Source of the DNA: Parapedobacter tibetensis
Lineage (GTDB): Bacteria > Bacteroidota > Bacteroidia > Sphingobacteriales > Sphingobacteriaceae
Assembly (NCBI RefSeq): GCF_024704835.1
Contig: NZ_JAMXBE010000008.1
Location: 124,001 to 188,000 of the forward strand
Length of the DNA: 64,000 bases
Reading direction: 5' to 3'
The first letter of the stretch is position 1; every line of letters begins with the position of its first letter. This document shows, in pieces, positions 42,066 through 52,600 of this stretch. Under the pieces are notes generated by a model that had not been told where the DNA came from, did not search any database, and saw only the letters and a list, made by a program, of their open reading frames with translations. The position numbers and the translations under genes are program-made.

Positions 42066-42190
42066 GGTTCCTTGTCCGTCTTCCCATCCAGGCACGTGCA
42101 AAAGCAGGTATTGTTTTCCTTACTGTAGGGCTCCAGCAGTGCGATCGCGGCTACGGAACTTGTCCATGATCTCCAGCGTACGCAGGCCGA
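42004..42190 (-). pseudogene. Duplicated fragment of the LytTR gene
   Basis: Bases 42004-42155 match 44310-44462 (inside the LytTR gene) at roughly 95% with one base lost (CGCAAAAAATCC versus CGCGAAAAAATCC), which shifts the frame. After GCGGCTACGG the match jumps about 90 bases, resuming with CATGATCTC near 42166 (like 44570). Same orientation as the intact gene 2.3 kb away. The gap to 42275 shows nothing else. Confidence 0.8.
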
Positions 42191-42275
42191 AGGTCAGTTG
42201 TTGGATTACCCAGATTGGCGGGCCTCGCCGCCAATTGATCGCCCGTTTGGCTTAGGGCTGCGGGAAGGCTCGTTT

Positions 42276-43202
42276 TTAAATCAGTCCCAGTTTCTTACCG
42301 AGTTCACTGAGTTGAACCTCGTGCTTCTTAGGATTGGTTGCCACCAGCTTCCGGATATTGGCCAGCTTCCACTTGATGGAGGGAAATGCTTCCAAAGACC
42401 CAATGGGGAACAACGACCAATTCGGATCGCCGGCCTTAAAACTCATCAGGAATTTGCGGTCATCAGGCGTAAGCATGGCATCTACCTGTTGCACGAGCTT
42501 AATCCGTACTTCCTCGTAGTCGTCATAGCTGAATGGTACATCCACCATGCCGGCAAATTGGGTATCAAAAGCCGATCGCTGGTCAAGGTAGTTCGGGAAC
42601 ATCACTTCGCTTATCGGTCTCGCATGGCTCAGCAGGAAATACAGGAACCCGATTCGAATGTCTTCATTAAAATCTTTGTCGTCTAATAGCAGCCTTACAT
42701 CAAACAAGTCCCTCGGATGCTGCCTATCCAATGCGGCACATATCTTCCCACCATAAAGTTCACCTGACGAAACCACATTGATGGCTGCAAACTTACCGAA
42801 CGACTCCTGCACAGTGTCTGTAACCTGCATCAGTCGGGTTGGAAAGATATGCCCACGCGTTGTGGCATTTACTTCTATTTTGACATGGACATTCCTCAGC
42901 TGGCAATTCAGTTTCACTTCGTGACCCGCTACCTGTGGAGATGCGGTCACGCTGATCCCACGTATGCTGTTTTTTATCCGATCACGTATATTCCCTAATG
43001 ACTGCTGGATTTGCTTGAGGGCTGATTCGCGTTCATCAAGAGGCAGGTAAACAAGGTCCAGATCAACCGATAGCCGTGGCATTTCACGGCAGAACAGGTT
43101 GATGGCTGTGCCACCTTTCAGCGCAAAAGTCGTTTCCTTCGCCACGTGGGGCAATACTTGCAACAAGAGATCAACTTGGGAGCGGTAAACATTCGATATC
43201 AT
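42276..43202 (-). CDS. AbiEii-type nucleotidyltransferase toxin
   Basis: 308 aa from ATG 43202 (MISNVYRSQVDLLLQVLPHVA). Nucleotidyltransferase motif FALKGGTAINLFCREMPRLSVDLDLVYL (GG then DLD), then VASGEL-like VSSGELYGGKICAALDRQHPRDLFDVRLLL. AbiEii/MenT-type toxins transfer nucleotides to tRNA or other targets and cause growth arrest or abortive phage infection. Start overlaps the AbiEi stop by 4 bases (43199-43202). Family length ~300 aa, apparently intact. Confidence 0.93.
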   Translation of the reverse strand: MISNVYRSQVDLLLQVLPHVAKETTFALKGGTAINLFCREMPRLSVDLDLVYLPLDERESALKQIQQSLGNIRDRIKNSIRGISVTASPQVAGHEVKLNCQLRNVHVKIEVNATTRGHIFPTRLMQVTDTVQESFGKFAAINVVSSGELYGGKICAALDRQHPRDLFDVRLLLDDKDFNEDIRIGFLYFLLSHARPISEVMFPNYLDQRSAFDTQFAGMVDVPFSYDDYEEVRIKLVQQVDAMLTPDDRKFLMSFKAGDPNWSLFPIGSLEAFPSIKWKLANIRKLVATNPKKHEVQLSELGKKLGLI

Positions 43203-43966
43203 AACTCGGTCAATGTTTTGGGGACGCTTAAACCATATTTCCGGATATAGGCACCACCTGCCCCGATCTTGCGGTCTCCGCTGCCAAGTGCTATCCGGGA
43301 AGTGTCGACAAACGACATCCACGCATGTCCGGCTTTATCCGCCATGTACAGGAACAGGCGCTTCACCTTAATAGAGCTGCATTTTTCCAGCAACGTTTGC
43401 ACAAGCTTCGGCCGCAGATTGGTCAGCCCTTCCATGATTTGGTAACACTCCAATAGATCCACATCATCGGGTGCCAGGTAGAGGCATTCCATGATAGCCC
43501 GTTCCGCGCCGGATATCGTTATCCCAAAAGTACGCTCATCATTCATCTCCAGCCCAATTCCATCGGGCAACATGGATGTACGTATGTATTCCATCGGCTG
43601 GCCCCAGTCAGTCTTCAACAGCCAAGCAGGTACATTTGCCCTCGCACTTGTAAACAGGAATACCCGTTCACGGCCGCCTCGCAGGTAATGGGTCTGCCCC
43701 AACTTGGCCAATGCGGTCAATGCGCCCGCATGGACTGGCAGTGCAACTTGGCTTTGCAAAGCAAATACCGCACCTTCCCATGGCACATCCTCATTTGGTC
43801 TGGCGTACGCTCCGCGGGCCACAGGCGCCAGCCAACCGCTTTTTAGATAAAACGCCTGCAAATCCCGCGAAATCCCCAGCGCTTCCAACCATGGCGCCAA
43901 TAGCAGCGTACCTTGAACATGGTTATCCAATAAAACCTTTAATTTATTTCCTGAATCTGTAGTCAC
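43199..43966 (-). CDS. AbiEi-type antitoxin
   Basis: 255 aa, type IV antitoxin of the AbiE system. N-terminal winged-helix (LLAPWLEALGISRDLQAFYLKSGWLAPVARGAYAR) and a C-terminal AbiEi domain (LPVHAGALTALAKLGQTHYLRGG, VFLFTSARANVPAWL, GAERAIMECLYLAPD). It neutralises the AbiEii toxin and represses its own promoter through the winged helix. Encoded first in the operon, as usual. The 190 bases upstream show no gene. Confidence 0.92.
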   Translation of the reverse strand: MTTDSGNKLKVLLDNHVQGTLLLAPWLEALGISRDLQAFYLKSGWLAPVARGAYARPNEDVPWEGAVFALQSQVALPVHAGALTALAKLGQTHYLRGGRERVFLFTSARANVPAWLLKTDWGQPMEYIRTSMLPDGIGLEMNDERTFGITISGAERAIMECLYLAPDDVDLLECYQIMEGLTNLRPKLVQTLLEKCSSIKVKRLFLYMADKAGHAWMSFVDTSRIALGSGDRKIGAGGAYIRKYGLSVPKTLTEL

Positions 43967-44155
43967 ACTACAAATATAAGGATTATTTTAAAGAAATTCG
44001 TTTTTATACTTTTCCCAAAACCTATTTTCAAAGAACGGTCCGTATTTCCTTCGTGCCAACGGGTAGACGCACTAACATGTTGCTATCAACCAATCACCAC
44101 GCGCTTCCTACTTCCTTCCCCCCTCGCAAAAACTATATTTACCCACTCTCGCAGA

Positions 44156-45091
44156 TTAATCCGCTCCCTCCTCCCACCACGCCAAAAACTCATTTCTCTT
44201 CCGCACACTTACCGTAATCTCCTCCCCCGGCCTGCCTTGATCCAGTATGATGACCACATCCTTGCCCAACTTGTACACCTCCCGGATGGCCGCACGGTTC
44301 AGGATGATTTCGGGGCGTGGTCTGTGGAAATGGTATCCCTCGTGCTTCGCGAAAAAATCCTTCATCGTATAGGGTTCCTTGTCCGTCTTCCCATCCAGGT
44401 ACGTGCAAAAGCAGGTATTGTTTTCCTTGCTGTAGGGTTCCAGCAGTGCGATCGCGGCTACGGCCTTGTCCAGCCCAGGCACCACGTCCATGCTGCCCTC
44501 CTGCCACCGCCGTTCCATCTCCTTGTCGCTCTTGCCGTGATCGCGGCCCCATTTGCGGAATTTATGCATGATCTCTACCGTGCGCAAGCGGTAGTACACC
44601 CAGGCAAGTACATTGAAGCCGAGGAACATCAGCAGCACAAACGGAAAATCCTCCAGCGCATAGCGGATGATGCGGTCGGCATGGCCCCGTACCAGGAAGT
44701 AAATGGCAAATACCCCGAAGATAAAAAAGCCGGGCATGACGATGCCGAAACCCAATTGCAACAGCATCCGGTTCAACGGGCCGCGGTACCAGCGTATGGC
44801 CCAGGGGTGGGTGTCATCCAACACATACGTCACCTGCACGATGCTCCACATCACCACCCAGGCGGATAACACGCTGGGGATGGCCGCTTTGTAAAATGCA
44901 AGCATGAAGATCGCCTCGCCAAAACTGCGGTGGTGGGCATAGAGCACAATGAAGATGCCCACGAATACCGCCAGCGGCGGCAGCAGCCACTTTTCGTGGT
45001 AGTTCACCTTGTAGGGCTCCAAGCGCCGGAGCGGTTTCTTGTTGAATGGACGGATAATGGATTTCAGGGTTTTAAGTAGTTTGTTCATCAT
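44156..45091 (-). CDS. Membrane protein with C-terminal LytTR DNA-binding domain
   Basis: 311 aa. Four hydrophobic segments between residues ~35 and ~175 (WLLPPLAVFVGIFIVLYA, IPSVLSAWVVMWSIVQVTYV, MLLQLGFGIVMPGFFIFGVFAIYFLV, FVLLMFLGFNVLAWVYY), then a soluble part with a LytTR-like end (YTMKDFFAKHEGYHFHRPRPEIILNRAAIREVYKLGKDVVIIL). Such membrane-bound LytTR regulators sense membrane-linked signals and bind promoters directly. Targets unknown. Part of this gene is duplicated at 42004-42190. Confidence 0.8.
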   Translation of the reverse strand: MMNKLLKTLKSIIRPFNKKPLRRLEPYKVNYHEKWLLPPLAVFVGIFIVLYAHHRSFGEAIFMLAFYKAAIPSVLSAWVVMWSIVQVTYVLDDTHPWAIRWYRGPLNRMLLQLGFGIVMPGFFIFGVFAIYFLVRGHADRIIRYALEDFPFVLLMFLGFNVLAWVYYRLRTVEIMHKFRKWGRDHGKSDKEMERRWQEGSMDVVPGLDKAVAAIALLEPYSKENNTCFCTYLDGKTDKEPYTMKDFFAKHEGYHFHRPRPEIILNRAAIREVYKLGKDVVIILDQGRPGEEITVSVRKRNEFLAWWEEGAD

Positions 45092-45196
45092 GGATTGGCA
45101 AATGTTTCGGCTGCGATTTGGTCAAAGGCGTGGCCATGGCCGCCAGTCGCTGGCGGCCCAATAACAGCCCAGTTAAAAAATTAGTTTATTGTCTAG

Positions 45197-45598
45197 TTAA
45201 TTGTTGTCCAGTAAACGTTGTAGGTAGACGTTCTTTTCCTTTTCGGCTTCGAGCAGGCGTTCGTACAATTCCTCATTCTTACCTGCCAACTCGACCACCT
45301 TTTCAATGGGGTTGAAATTATTTGTATTAAACGGGCCGAAAGCCTGCGCTTGGTCATGCACATGGTATACCGTAGATCCAAATGCGCCCTCATCCATTTC
45401 CTTGAATCGTTCAATGGTAATACCCAGCGGGCCGAGCAACCGCATCAACACCTCATCCGCCAATTCGGGCTTGCCTTCAAAATCAGAAACCTCCTGTTGT
45501 TTAAAGCCTGATTGTTCGCCCAATTGCCCTTGCGTCATCCGGTAAAGGCCGCGCAAAAACGCTATCCGGCGGCCAAAGTGGGGTGCTGTCGTATTCAT
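45197..45598 (-). CDS. XRE-type HTH protein with C-terminal coiled coil
   Basis: 133 aa from ATG 45598 (MNTTAPHFGRRIAFLRGLYRMTQGQLGEQSGFKQQEVSDFEG). HTH_XRE in the first ~70 residues, a Phe/Asn-rich linker (FGPFNTNNFNPIEKV) and a C-terminal coiled coil (ELAGKNEELYERLLEAEKEKN). Probably a dimeric regulator. No partner gene with clear identity is adjacent. Confidence 0.8.
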   Translation of the reverse strand: MNTTAPHFGRRIAFLRGLYRMTQGQLGEQSGFKQQEVSDFEGKPELADEVLMRLLGPLGITIERFKEMDEGAFGSTVYHVHDQAQAFGPFNTNNFNPIEKVVELAGKNEELYERLLEAEKEKNVYLQRLLDNN

Positions 45599-45765
45599 TT
45601 TCTGTAGTTTTTGAACTCGTGTTCTCATTGCAAATATATGTTTATGTTTATAAATAAGTGATGATTTTTCTTTCTTGGGCCGTATACGTACCGTAAATAC
45701 GGCAATACGGTTCTAAAAAAACCAGCGTTACTGCCGGTTGAAACTAGCTCTTTGGAGAAGGGAGG

Positions 45766-46023
45766 CTATGACCACTTGGCCATAAACGTGCCGAACTTTT
45801 TTGGGTGGACGATATTCAGTGTTGGAAAAGGCAAATTCTTGAACACGCTGAAGTGCTTGTCAAAAGTCACCATTGCATCGGCTGTGGCCGAAAGGGCCAA
45901 ATCGGCGAACTTGTTATCATCGGGATCTTCCTCGATAATCCCCCACCGAAAATACGGCTCCGCAAAAATGACATTGGTATTGGTATCGATGACCAGCTTC
46001 GGTTTAGGCAGGTGCATGCTCAA
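45766..46023 (-). pseudogene. PIN-domain toxin with internal deletion
   Basis: 85 residues. The N-terminal strand (PKLVIDTNTNVIFAEPYFRWGII) with the first acidic residue joins directly to the C-terminal half of a PIN domain (EEDPDDNKFADLALSATADAMVTFDKHFSVFKNL, then VHPKKFGTFM). Intact relatives, such as the one at 54907-55326, are ~139 aa; about 50 residues of the middle, including the second conserved acid, are missing. The frame stays open, so a shortened product may be made but should be inactive as an RNase. Confidence 0.65.
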
Positions 46024-46233
46024 TTAGCCACGGAGTTTATCATAGTCTTTGTCCGTGATTCTTTTCTTGGCAACTACTCGATCCACCTCCGCTGCCAGCT
46101 TTTGCGAATGATGCTGCGTGAGCAAATCTCGTATTTCCACGGATTCCTCCACACTCATCCTCCGGTTGAACATCCGGAGCAAGCTCAATTGGACATCATT
46201 CAATCCCTTTACGTGTTTATCAATTGTAGCCAT
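46024..46233 (-). CDS. Putative antitoxin of the damaged PIN module
   Basis: 69 aa, reading MATIDKHVKGLNDVQLSLLR, then MFNRRMSVEESVEIRDLLTQHH. Short helical protein ending right before the PIN frame, in the place and size of a VapB-like antitoxin. It appears intact though its toxin is not. Confidence 0.6.
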   Translation of the reverse strand: MATIDKHVKGLNDVQLSLLRMFNRRMSVEESVEIRDLLTQHHSQKLAAEVDRVVAKKRITDKDYDKLRG

Positions 46234-46344
46234 CTGCTTGTACTTTATTGCCTGTCATACAAAATTAACCAATCGAATCCACTTCTCAAAATCATTGTCT
46301 CAAAGAACATCCCCTGTTTCCGTCCGAGGCCGACATTTTTATCC

Positions 46345-46365
46345 GTGCAACCGTAAGGGTTGCAC
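46345..46365. repeat. Hairpin in the 360-base gap 46234-46592
   Basis: GTGCAACC and GGTTGCAC pair exactly around GTAAG. It lies in a gene-free gap that also holds AT-rich direct-repeat-like DNA (CATTATCCATTG, CATTATTCTCAATG). Without a T-run it looks like a dispersed intergenic hairpin rather than a terminator. Confidence 0.5.
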
Positions 46366-46592
46366 CTACATTATCCATTGAAAATAACCATATACCATTA
46401 TTCTCAATGATATTTATGAGCCTTTCCCAAGACTCTGCTCAGGAAAGGTGCTTCGTCAGGTTTAACTAATGACAATTAACCATTAACAATTTTAAAAAAC
46501 GCCCTCACCCACCTAAGCGGGCAAGGAACGTTTTGCAAACACATGAAGCCGTTATGCGGATTCGCTCTGCTCATCGGTGACCATTAAAAATC

Positions 46593-48173
46593 TTATTTTT
46601 CGATCAAATCTTCAATTTCCTGAATCAGCTCTTCGGTAGTCAGCGAACCCAGTCCGCTTGACCGGAAGAGCCTCCCCTCCTGATCTACGAGCATCAAATA
46701 AGGATAACTACGAACATCAAAGGTATCCAGCAGTTCATGATTATTGCCCGTGGTGGTCAGGTTTACCGAGGAGGGTGAAGTGTATTCACCCTCCTCCACA
46801 CTCTTTAACCATTTTGCTCGGTCTTTATCGACAGATATGGCGATCTTGACAAACCTATCGTTGTCCTTGAAATGCTGGGTCAGGTCTTTTAGCGTGTGTT
46901 GGTATAGCCATTTGCAGGGCATGCATCCGGTAAACCAAAAGTCGACGAGCGCAACTTTCCCTTTAAAATCACTCATTTTAACAAGACGATCTTCCGTATC
47001 GGGCAATTCGAAAGTTACCGCTTTGCCGGCACTACTATTTTCTAGGATGCCTTGAAGCTCTTCTCGTATCCAGGGTGTCTCCACCTGCCCCAGTGCCTTT
47101 TCGACAAGGCCTGCGCCGTCAGGTGAAACTTTGTACCGCTGGAAAACATACCGGGCTATGACCTTGTCCCTAATTACACCCGACAACTGTTTGCGCACAG
47201 CTTCCGTCATGGATTTGCCTTCCTTGATTGCGATGACCATCATGCGTTCCATCAAGTAATTTATATAAGGCTCGGAATATTGCAGCTCGTCACCGCCATC
47301 AAGATCCAAAGGACTATCCGCTAGTAATTGCTTATATACGGAGTCTACCCACACATTCTCAATCCTAAGATAGTTTTTGAGAAATCTCATTCGTCGACTG
47401 AAAAACTCACCTACCACGTTCGCCTGGAGAAGGTTATAAAATTGTTCAGGTATTTCACTCTTATTACGCTCCAATGCGCGCCATTGCGCGGTTTCCCTTA
47501 TATCTTCCCGCAGGTACTGCTCTATATAGTCTACCTCTTCGTTGCTAGGATTGCCCGTACTCAAATATTGCAATACCCGGCCATAACCCTCCTTTGCTTT
47601 TGCCTGTGCCACTTTGTGGGCCGATTGATGAGTGCTATTGGAGAAGAATTTTGTTTGTGTTACTCCTCCAAACATAACCGGTGTCGTTCCAAGTTCGTCT
47701 GTAACTGCTGCCTCAGCCAGCTCATGCTGTATGCGGAATTTTTCCGCGGCATTGCCGACGAAACCCATACTCATTTGTGAATTTACCGTGTTGATTCGCA
47801 ACAAAACGCTGTCACCAGGCTCAATCAAAAATTGCTTTAGTATACCATAAGCCTTAGTCCGCAAACTTACCTGTGCCGGACCAGAAAAAAGTGGCAACTT
47901 GATTTCAAACGTACGTTCCTTTATATTGCCTTGAAAAGCATTTCCGGGAACAGTTGCGACTTGGAAACTGAAAGCTTCAGGATAGTTTGACGTAACGAAT
48001 CTTTCAAAGAAAATCACCTCCACCGTATCAACATCTCCATAATGGCTAATTTCGCCATAGATTACTGCAGGAGCTTGTTTTACCACTTCATTTTCAGGGA
48101 GCTGGGCATACATCTGCTGAGCCAGCCCAATAATAAGCCCAATTAGAGCCACTCGCCATAAAATACTTGACAT
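46593..48173 (-). CDS. TlpA-like thioredoxin-domain protein
   Basis: 526 aa with signal peptide (WRVALIGLIIGLAQQMYAQ). The N-terminal ~370 residues are the DUF4369-like and helical region common in Bacteroidota TlpA relatives; the C-terminal domain has the redox motif CMPC (417-420) in VDFWFTGCMPCKWLYQ and the cis-Pro in VRSYPYLMLVD. Predicted periplasmic disulfide reductase. It is the last gene of the SusC-SusD locus (22 bases after SusD), so probably works on imported substrate or on proteins of that system. Confidence 0.88.
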   Translation of the reverse strand: MSSILWRVALIGLIIGLAQQMYAQLPENEVVKQAPAVIYGEISHYGDVDTVEVIFFERFVTSNYPEAFSFQVATVPGNAFQGNIKERTFEIKLPLFSGPAQVSLRTKAYGILKQFLIEPGDSVLLRINTVNSQMSMGFVGNAAEKFRIQHELAEAAVTDELGTTPVMFGGVTQTKFFSNSTHQSAHKVAQAKAKEGYGRVLQYLSTGNPSNEEVDYIEQYLREDIRETAQWRALERNKSEIPEQFYNLLQANVVGEFFSRRMRFLKNYLRIENVWVDSVYKQLLADSPLDLDGGDELQYSEPYINYLMERMMVIAIKEGKSMTEAVRKQLSGVIRDKVIARYVFQRYKVSPDGAGLVEKALGQVETPWIREELQGILENSSAGKAVTFELPDTEDRLVKMSDFKGKVALVDFWFTGCMPCKWLYQHTLKDLTQHFKDNDRFVKIAISVDKDRAKWLKSVEEGEYTSPSSVNLTTTGNNHELLDTFDVRSYPYLMLVDQEGRLFRSSGLGSLTTEELIQEIEDLIEK

Positions 48174-48194
48174 AAAATGGTGTTTGATTAATAG

Positions 48195-49520
48195 TTAATG
48201 TCGTCGTTCAAGCTCAATTTCGTACGGCGGAACCTCCATGTAAAACTGCTCTTCGGCTGACAAAGTGTAAATGATGCCGTTAATTTCCCTTTCCGCTTTA
48301 TAATCTGAATTTAACCCCTTAAATCGCTTCATATCCATCCAACGGGTTCCCCTAAACACCTGTTCCTTTCTTCGCTCAAGCAATACTTCCTCCAAAGCTT
48401 CTTCCACTGTCAGGCTTTCCCATTTCACAAAATCCACATACCTGTTTTCACCCAATTGATTTAGATAAGCTATTCCATCTTCCACATTACCTGCTCTTAT
48501 GGAAGATTCGGCAGCTGTCAGATACATTTCCGGTAGGCTTATGCCCGTAAAAAGGTCCAAACTTCCTGTCAGCGAACCTTTATACAATGGATTTTCATCA
48601 CTATCCAGCTTAAAAAACAAGTTCTTTCGTACATCATTTTCTCCATATGCTTTATAAAGCTCCGGATTGATAAATGATTCGGGACTTGCCGTCACTGAAT
48701 AGCTACTCGTTATACTGTAGAAAACTGTCTCCTTATTGAATAGCGCAAATGGATAAGCCAACGAGGCATCCAACTCTTTATAGTCCAACAACCCATCAAC
48801 GTGCTCCATCACATAGGCTGCTGCGTTATATGCCTCTTCCCAATTTTCTTCGTACAAATAAACCCTGGCGAGATAGGCTTTTACGGCGGCTTTGTCAGGC
48901 CTTGATTTGTAGAGTTGTTTCTCGGGAAGAAGCGTAAATGCCATTTCCAAATCTTGCTTTACCATGTCAAGTACTTCGGAAATCCCCAACATTGCCAACG
49001 GTGCATTGATGTCCGATTTCAAATTTACGGGTACCTTGACCTGATTAATCAAGTTACTTTTAGGTCCCGGCAAGAACAATTCTGCCAACTCAAACAGCGC
49101 TCTTCCCCTTAATGCCATGGCTTCTCCTTTAAAATAGGAGAATTCTTGACTGGAACGATCTTCAAGATTTTCTAATACATCCATACTGATATGGGAATAG
49201 AATATCTTTAGATGGATTCCATTATAATCTCCGGATCGCTGCGTAGGTTCATATATATCTTTCTGCCATAAGTAAGCGTTTTGTTCCCAGGGGTTCATGG
49301 CAGTCCATTTTTGGGAAGTTATTTCCCAATCATCCGAGATCAGGAAAGTAGCCAGAGAATTAGTATTTAATCCCGGATAGTAATCCAATAAAGTACGAAC
49401 GTCTTCCAACGTTGAGGGCACCAGGATATCTTTCACAGGCTTCACTTCGAGATAATCCTGACAGGAGACCGAGCTAAAGAGGAATATTCCATAAAGAGAT
49501 CTTGTTATGTATTTTTTCAT
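48195..49520 (-). CDS. RagB/SusD-family outer-membrane lipoprotein
   Basis: 441 aa lipoprotein (signal with Cys20, SSVSC) that caps the SusC pore and binds the substrate on the cell surface. N-terminal YLEVKPVKDILVPSTLEDVRTLLDYY, TPR-like middle (AVKAYLARVYLYEENWEEAYNAAAYVME) and C-terminal SusD part (EMYLTAAESSIRAGNVEDGIAYLNQLGENRY, LLERRKEQVFRGTRWMDMKRF). The ligand cannot be read; lack of glycosidases and presence of a TlpA-like protein suggest a non-glycan substrate. Confidence 0.92.
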   Translation of the reverse strand: MKKYITRSLYGIFLFSSVSCQDYLEVKPVKDILVPSTLEDVRTLLDYYPGLNTNSLATFLISDDWEITSQKWTAMNPWEQNAYLWQKDIYEPTQRSGDYNGIHLKIFYSHISMDVLENLEDRSSQEFSYFKGEAMALRGRALFELAELFLPGPKSNLINQVKVPVNLKSDINAPLAMLGISEVLDMVKQDLEMAFTLLPEKQLYKSRPDKAAVKAYLARVYLYEENWEEAYNAAAYVMEHVDGLLDYKELDASLAYPFALFNKETVFYSITSSYSVTASPESFINPELYKAYGENDVRKNLFFKLDSDENPLYKGSLTGSLDLFTGISLPEMYLTAAESSIRAGNVEDGIAYLNQLGENRYVDFVKWESLTVEEALEEVLLERRKEQVFRGTRWMDMKRFKGLNSDYKAEREINGIIYTLSAEEQFYMEVPPYEIELERRH

Positions 49521-49631
49521 TTTGTGTAGAATTTTGAAAGTGATTGAAAAATGGGGTGGCGGGTATTGACCTGCCGGGTGACAGACGTTGACCTTATGAA
49601 GAATGTCTGTCTCCTTTTCCCCTTTTAGTTT

Positions 49632-52600
49632 CTAGAAATTCAACCGTACCCCCATGGCAATGGATCTTAGCGGTCTGGAAGTTCTATAGTCAGGATCAAA
49701 GTCATCCTTGGAGGCTTTCCAGATAATTCCCAAATTATTGGCATAGGCATATACCTCCGCAGACTTGAATGGCATGGCCGAAAACTTTGCCTGGCTTATG
49801 CTGTAGGAAAAGCGTACATCATTAAGCCGGATATGGTCACCTTTTTCCACCAAGGCCCCCGAATTAATATAGAAGTTGTTCCTTCGCGAATCCGCCGTTT
49901 CCGGCAAAGAAGGAATCTGGGTCCATGTCTCATCCCCCGGTTGCTGCCATCTCCTATCGAAATCACCATGCCCCATCGTTCCCCGCAATAGTGTATAATA
50001 ATTGATCGATCCCCTCTTATAATAATACCCAAAGCGATACGAAACATTGATTGATAAGGAGAACCCTCTGTATGAAAAATCATTTCTTAAAGCCCCAAAA
50101 CTTGTTGGCCTTACCGGACCATGATACTGTAGATTGTCTATGGTAGCTTCCCGGGTAATCGCCAGGTAATCGCTGCTCGGCTCTCCGTCCACAAAGCCCC
50201 TGGGATCGCCGGTATCAGGATCCAAACCGGCCCACTCGTAGGTGTATATTCCATACAATGGCCGGCCGACTTTAGGATAAGGCATCCCTGTATTGGCAAT
50301 GTTCAGCAGATTACTGACAGTCGGCAACTTCTCAAAATCAGTCACCTTTTCTTTCAATCCACTGTAGATGAGATTAGAAGTCCAGGAAAAATCCCTTCTG
50401 AACCATCTGGCCGATAAAGTAAGGTCTGCTCCGCGCACCTGGCTTCCGGCAAAATTCCCTGTATAGCTTCTCAATCCGGTAGCAGAAGTAACTGAATACT
50501 CCCCTAATAGGTCCTTAGAGTCCTTAAAATAATACTCAAATGAAGCTGCCAAAAATCCGTTTTGAGTTTCTATATCCAACGCCAGATTGGTTGTCCTAAT
50601 TCTTTCCCAACTCAGTTCTGGATTGGGCGGGTTTCCGATTGAAGCAATGGTTAGCTGCGGTAAAACACTTCCTGGAACAAGGCGCACGTAAGAGGCTGTG
50701 ACTTCAGAAGAGAGACTTTTATCCACATTTCCACTGAACCCATAGGTGGCCCGAAGTTTTATAAAAGGCATATTGGGAAGCTGGGCAAACTTCTCATCGG
50801 AGAGAACCCATCCTGCGCCTACAGACCAAAGCGGCACTCCACGCATGTTAGCATCTACACCGAAGATATTTGCCTGATCCTTTCTTGCGCTCAATGTAAG
50901 AAAATACCGGTGTTTCAGATCATAGCCCAGGTTGGCATAATAAGACACAAACCGGTCCACTTTCCCTCCATGGGAATCCCCTGAAGTAATATTCCCCTGT
51001 ACCCCGGGGTTAAAGTAATACGGATACCTGTTCACCATATCCACCGGGACACTCATTCCCATATCATCGCGGTATCCGTAGTAACGATTGGACCAATCCA
51101 GCCCTTGAAGATCTCTCACCTCCAGTCCCGCAATGCCGTTTAGAAAGTGTTTCCCCTGCCATTCTTTGGCATAAGTGAGCTGGGGGCGGAACGTATGGGA
51201 ATAGGTATCCGATTCAGACACATCCAGAATGTCACCAATAGGGACAGGATATCTAAAATTGCCATCTTCATCTACCTGAACAACTTTGTTGATGCGGTCA
51301 CGGGTTACAAACAGATCCAATGGATCCCGGTTTCTGGAATTCCTTACGTTTTTCCAGTATTGATAGAAGATGCCCACCTTCAGGTCAGGGGTGATGGAAT
51401 ATTGGAGCGAAGGGCTCACTCTCAAATCATAGGCCTGGGTACGATGGTCGAGTTTTCCGATTTCGTTTAGCGGCACATAACTCCAGTCCAATAGCCCACT
51501 ATCTTCTACTGAAGTAATGTGTCTCGTGCTGTATGACCTGGCTATGGCGAGAAGGCTTCCGTTTCCATCCACAAGCCGGTCGTAGGCGTAGCCGACCGGA
51601 AGTTCGGTGCCTGTCTGGATATTTTGATTGGCAAGATTGACCGAAAGCCCAATCTCCAATCGGTCTCCCGCTATTTTCCAGCGATCACCCATGGCGAGCG
51701 TCCAGCGGTTGCTGCTATTATCTATCACATCCGGTCGGATTTTGTCGTAGCCCAGCGATAACTGATAGGCATGCCTTGCGCTTCCTCCGGCTATGGAAAG
51801 AGCATATTGCTGGTTGATCCCGGGCTGCAGATAGTGATCGTGGATATCATTGCGGACATCTGATTGTCTGTAAAGAGCCATGCTCGCATACGCTTCCTCT
51901 TGCGTAATCCCTCCATCCCTGAGCGCGATCAAAGTCTCCACCGCCGGAGAAAGGTGGGATTTGTTTGCATTATTTTCCTGAGTCCTGTAGAAGTTTCTGG
52001 AAAATAACTCCTCTTCAATTCCGATAAAATCAGAAATATTCATCCTGGGGGCATAGAACAAATCCCTGTGCTCAGTAAGTGTCACGTTGGAATTGAGACT
52101 GACCCTCATGGGCTGATCGTTTTGGCCTTTTACAGTAGTGATCACAATCACCCCATTGCCCGCCCTGGCTCCCCAGATGGATGCCGCTGCTGCATCTTTG
52201 AGTACGGTGATAGAAGCGATGCCGTTAGGGTTGATGTTTTCCAATGGACCGTCATACGGAAAATTGTCGACAATGATAAGTGGTGAGGTGTCCGAATTGA
52301 TGGTACTCCGACCCCGGATAGTGATCGGTTCGTTGGTGGCGTGGATACCCCGATTAAAGATCAGACCGGGAGTGACATCTTCAAGCCTTTCCAGGATATT
52401 GGCACTTACTTTTCTATCTATCAGATCTTCATCAAGAAACACGAAGCTGCCTGTAGCCCGTTCTTTTGGTATCTGTTGGTAGCCGGTGCTAAACATTACC
52501 TCCACTTCTTCTAATTCACTGGAGGTAACCAGCAGTATGATGACACCCATATTTGCCGATGTTGGCACGGTCCGGGTGATATAACCTACATACGACACCT

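Noticed and set aside
42276-43966. AbiEi/AbiEii as a new defence system
   Set aside because: Both genes match the known type IV toxin-antitoxin pair in order, overlap and motifs; nothing new is seen in them.
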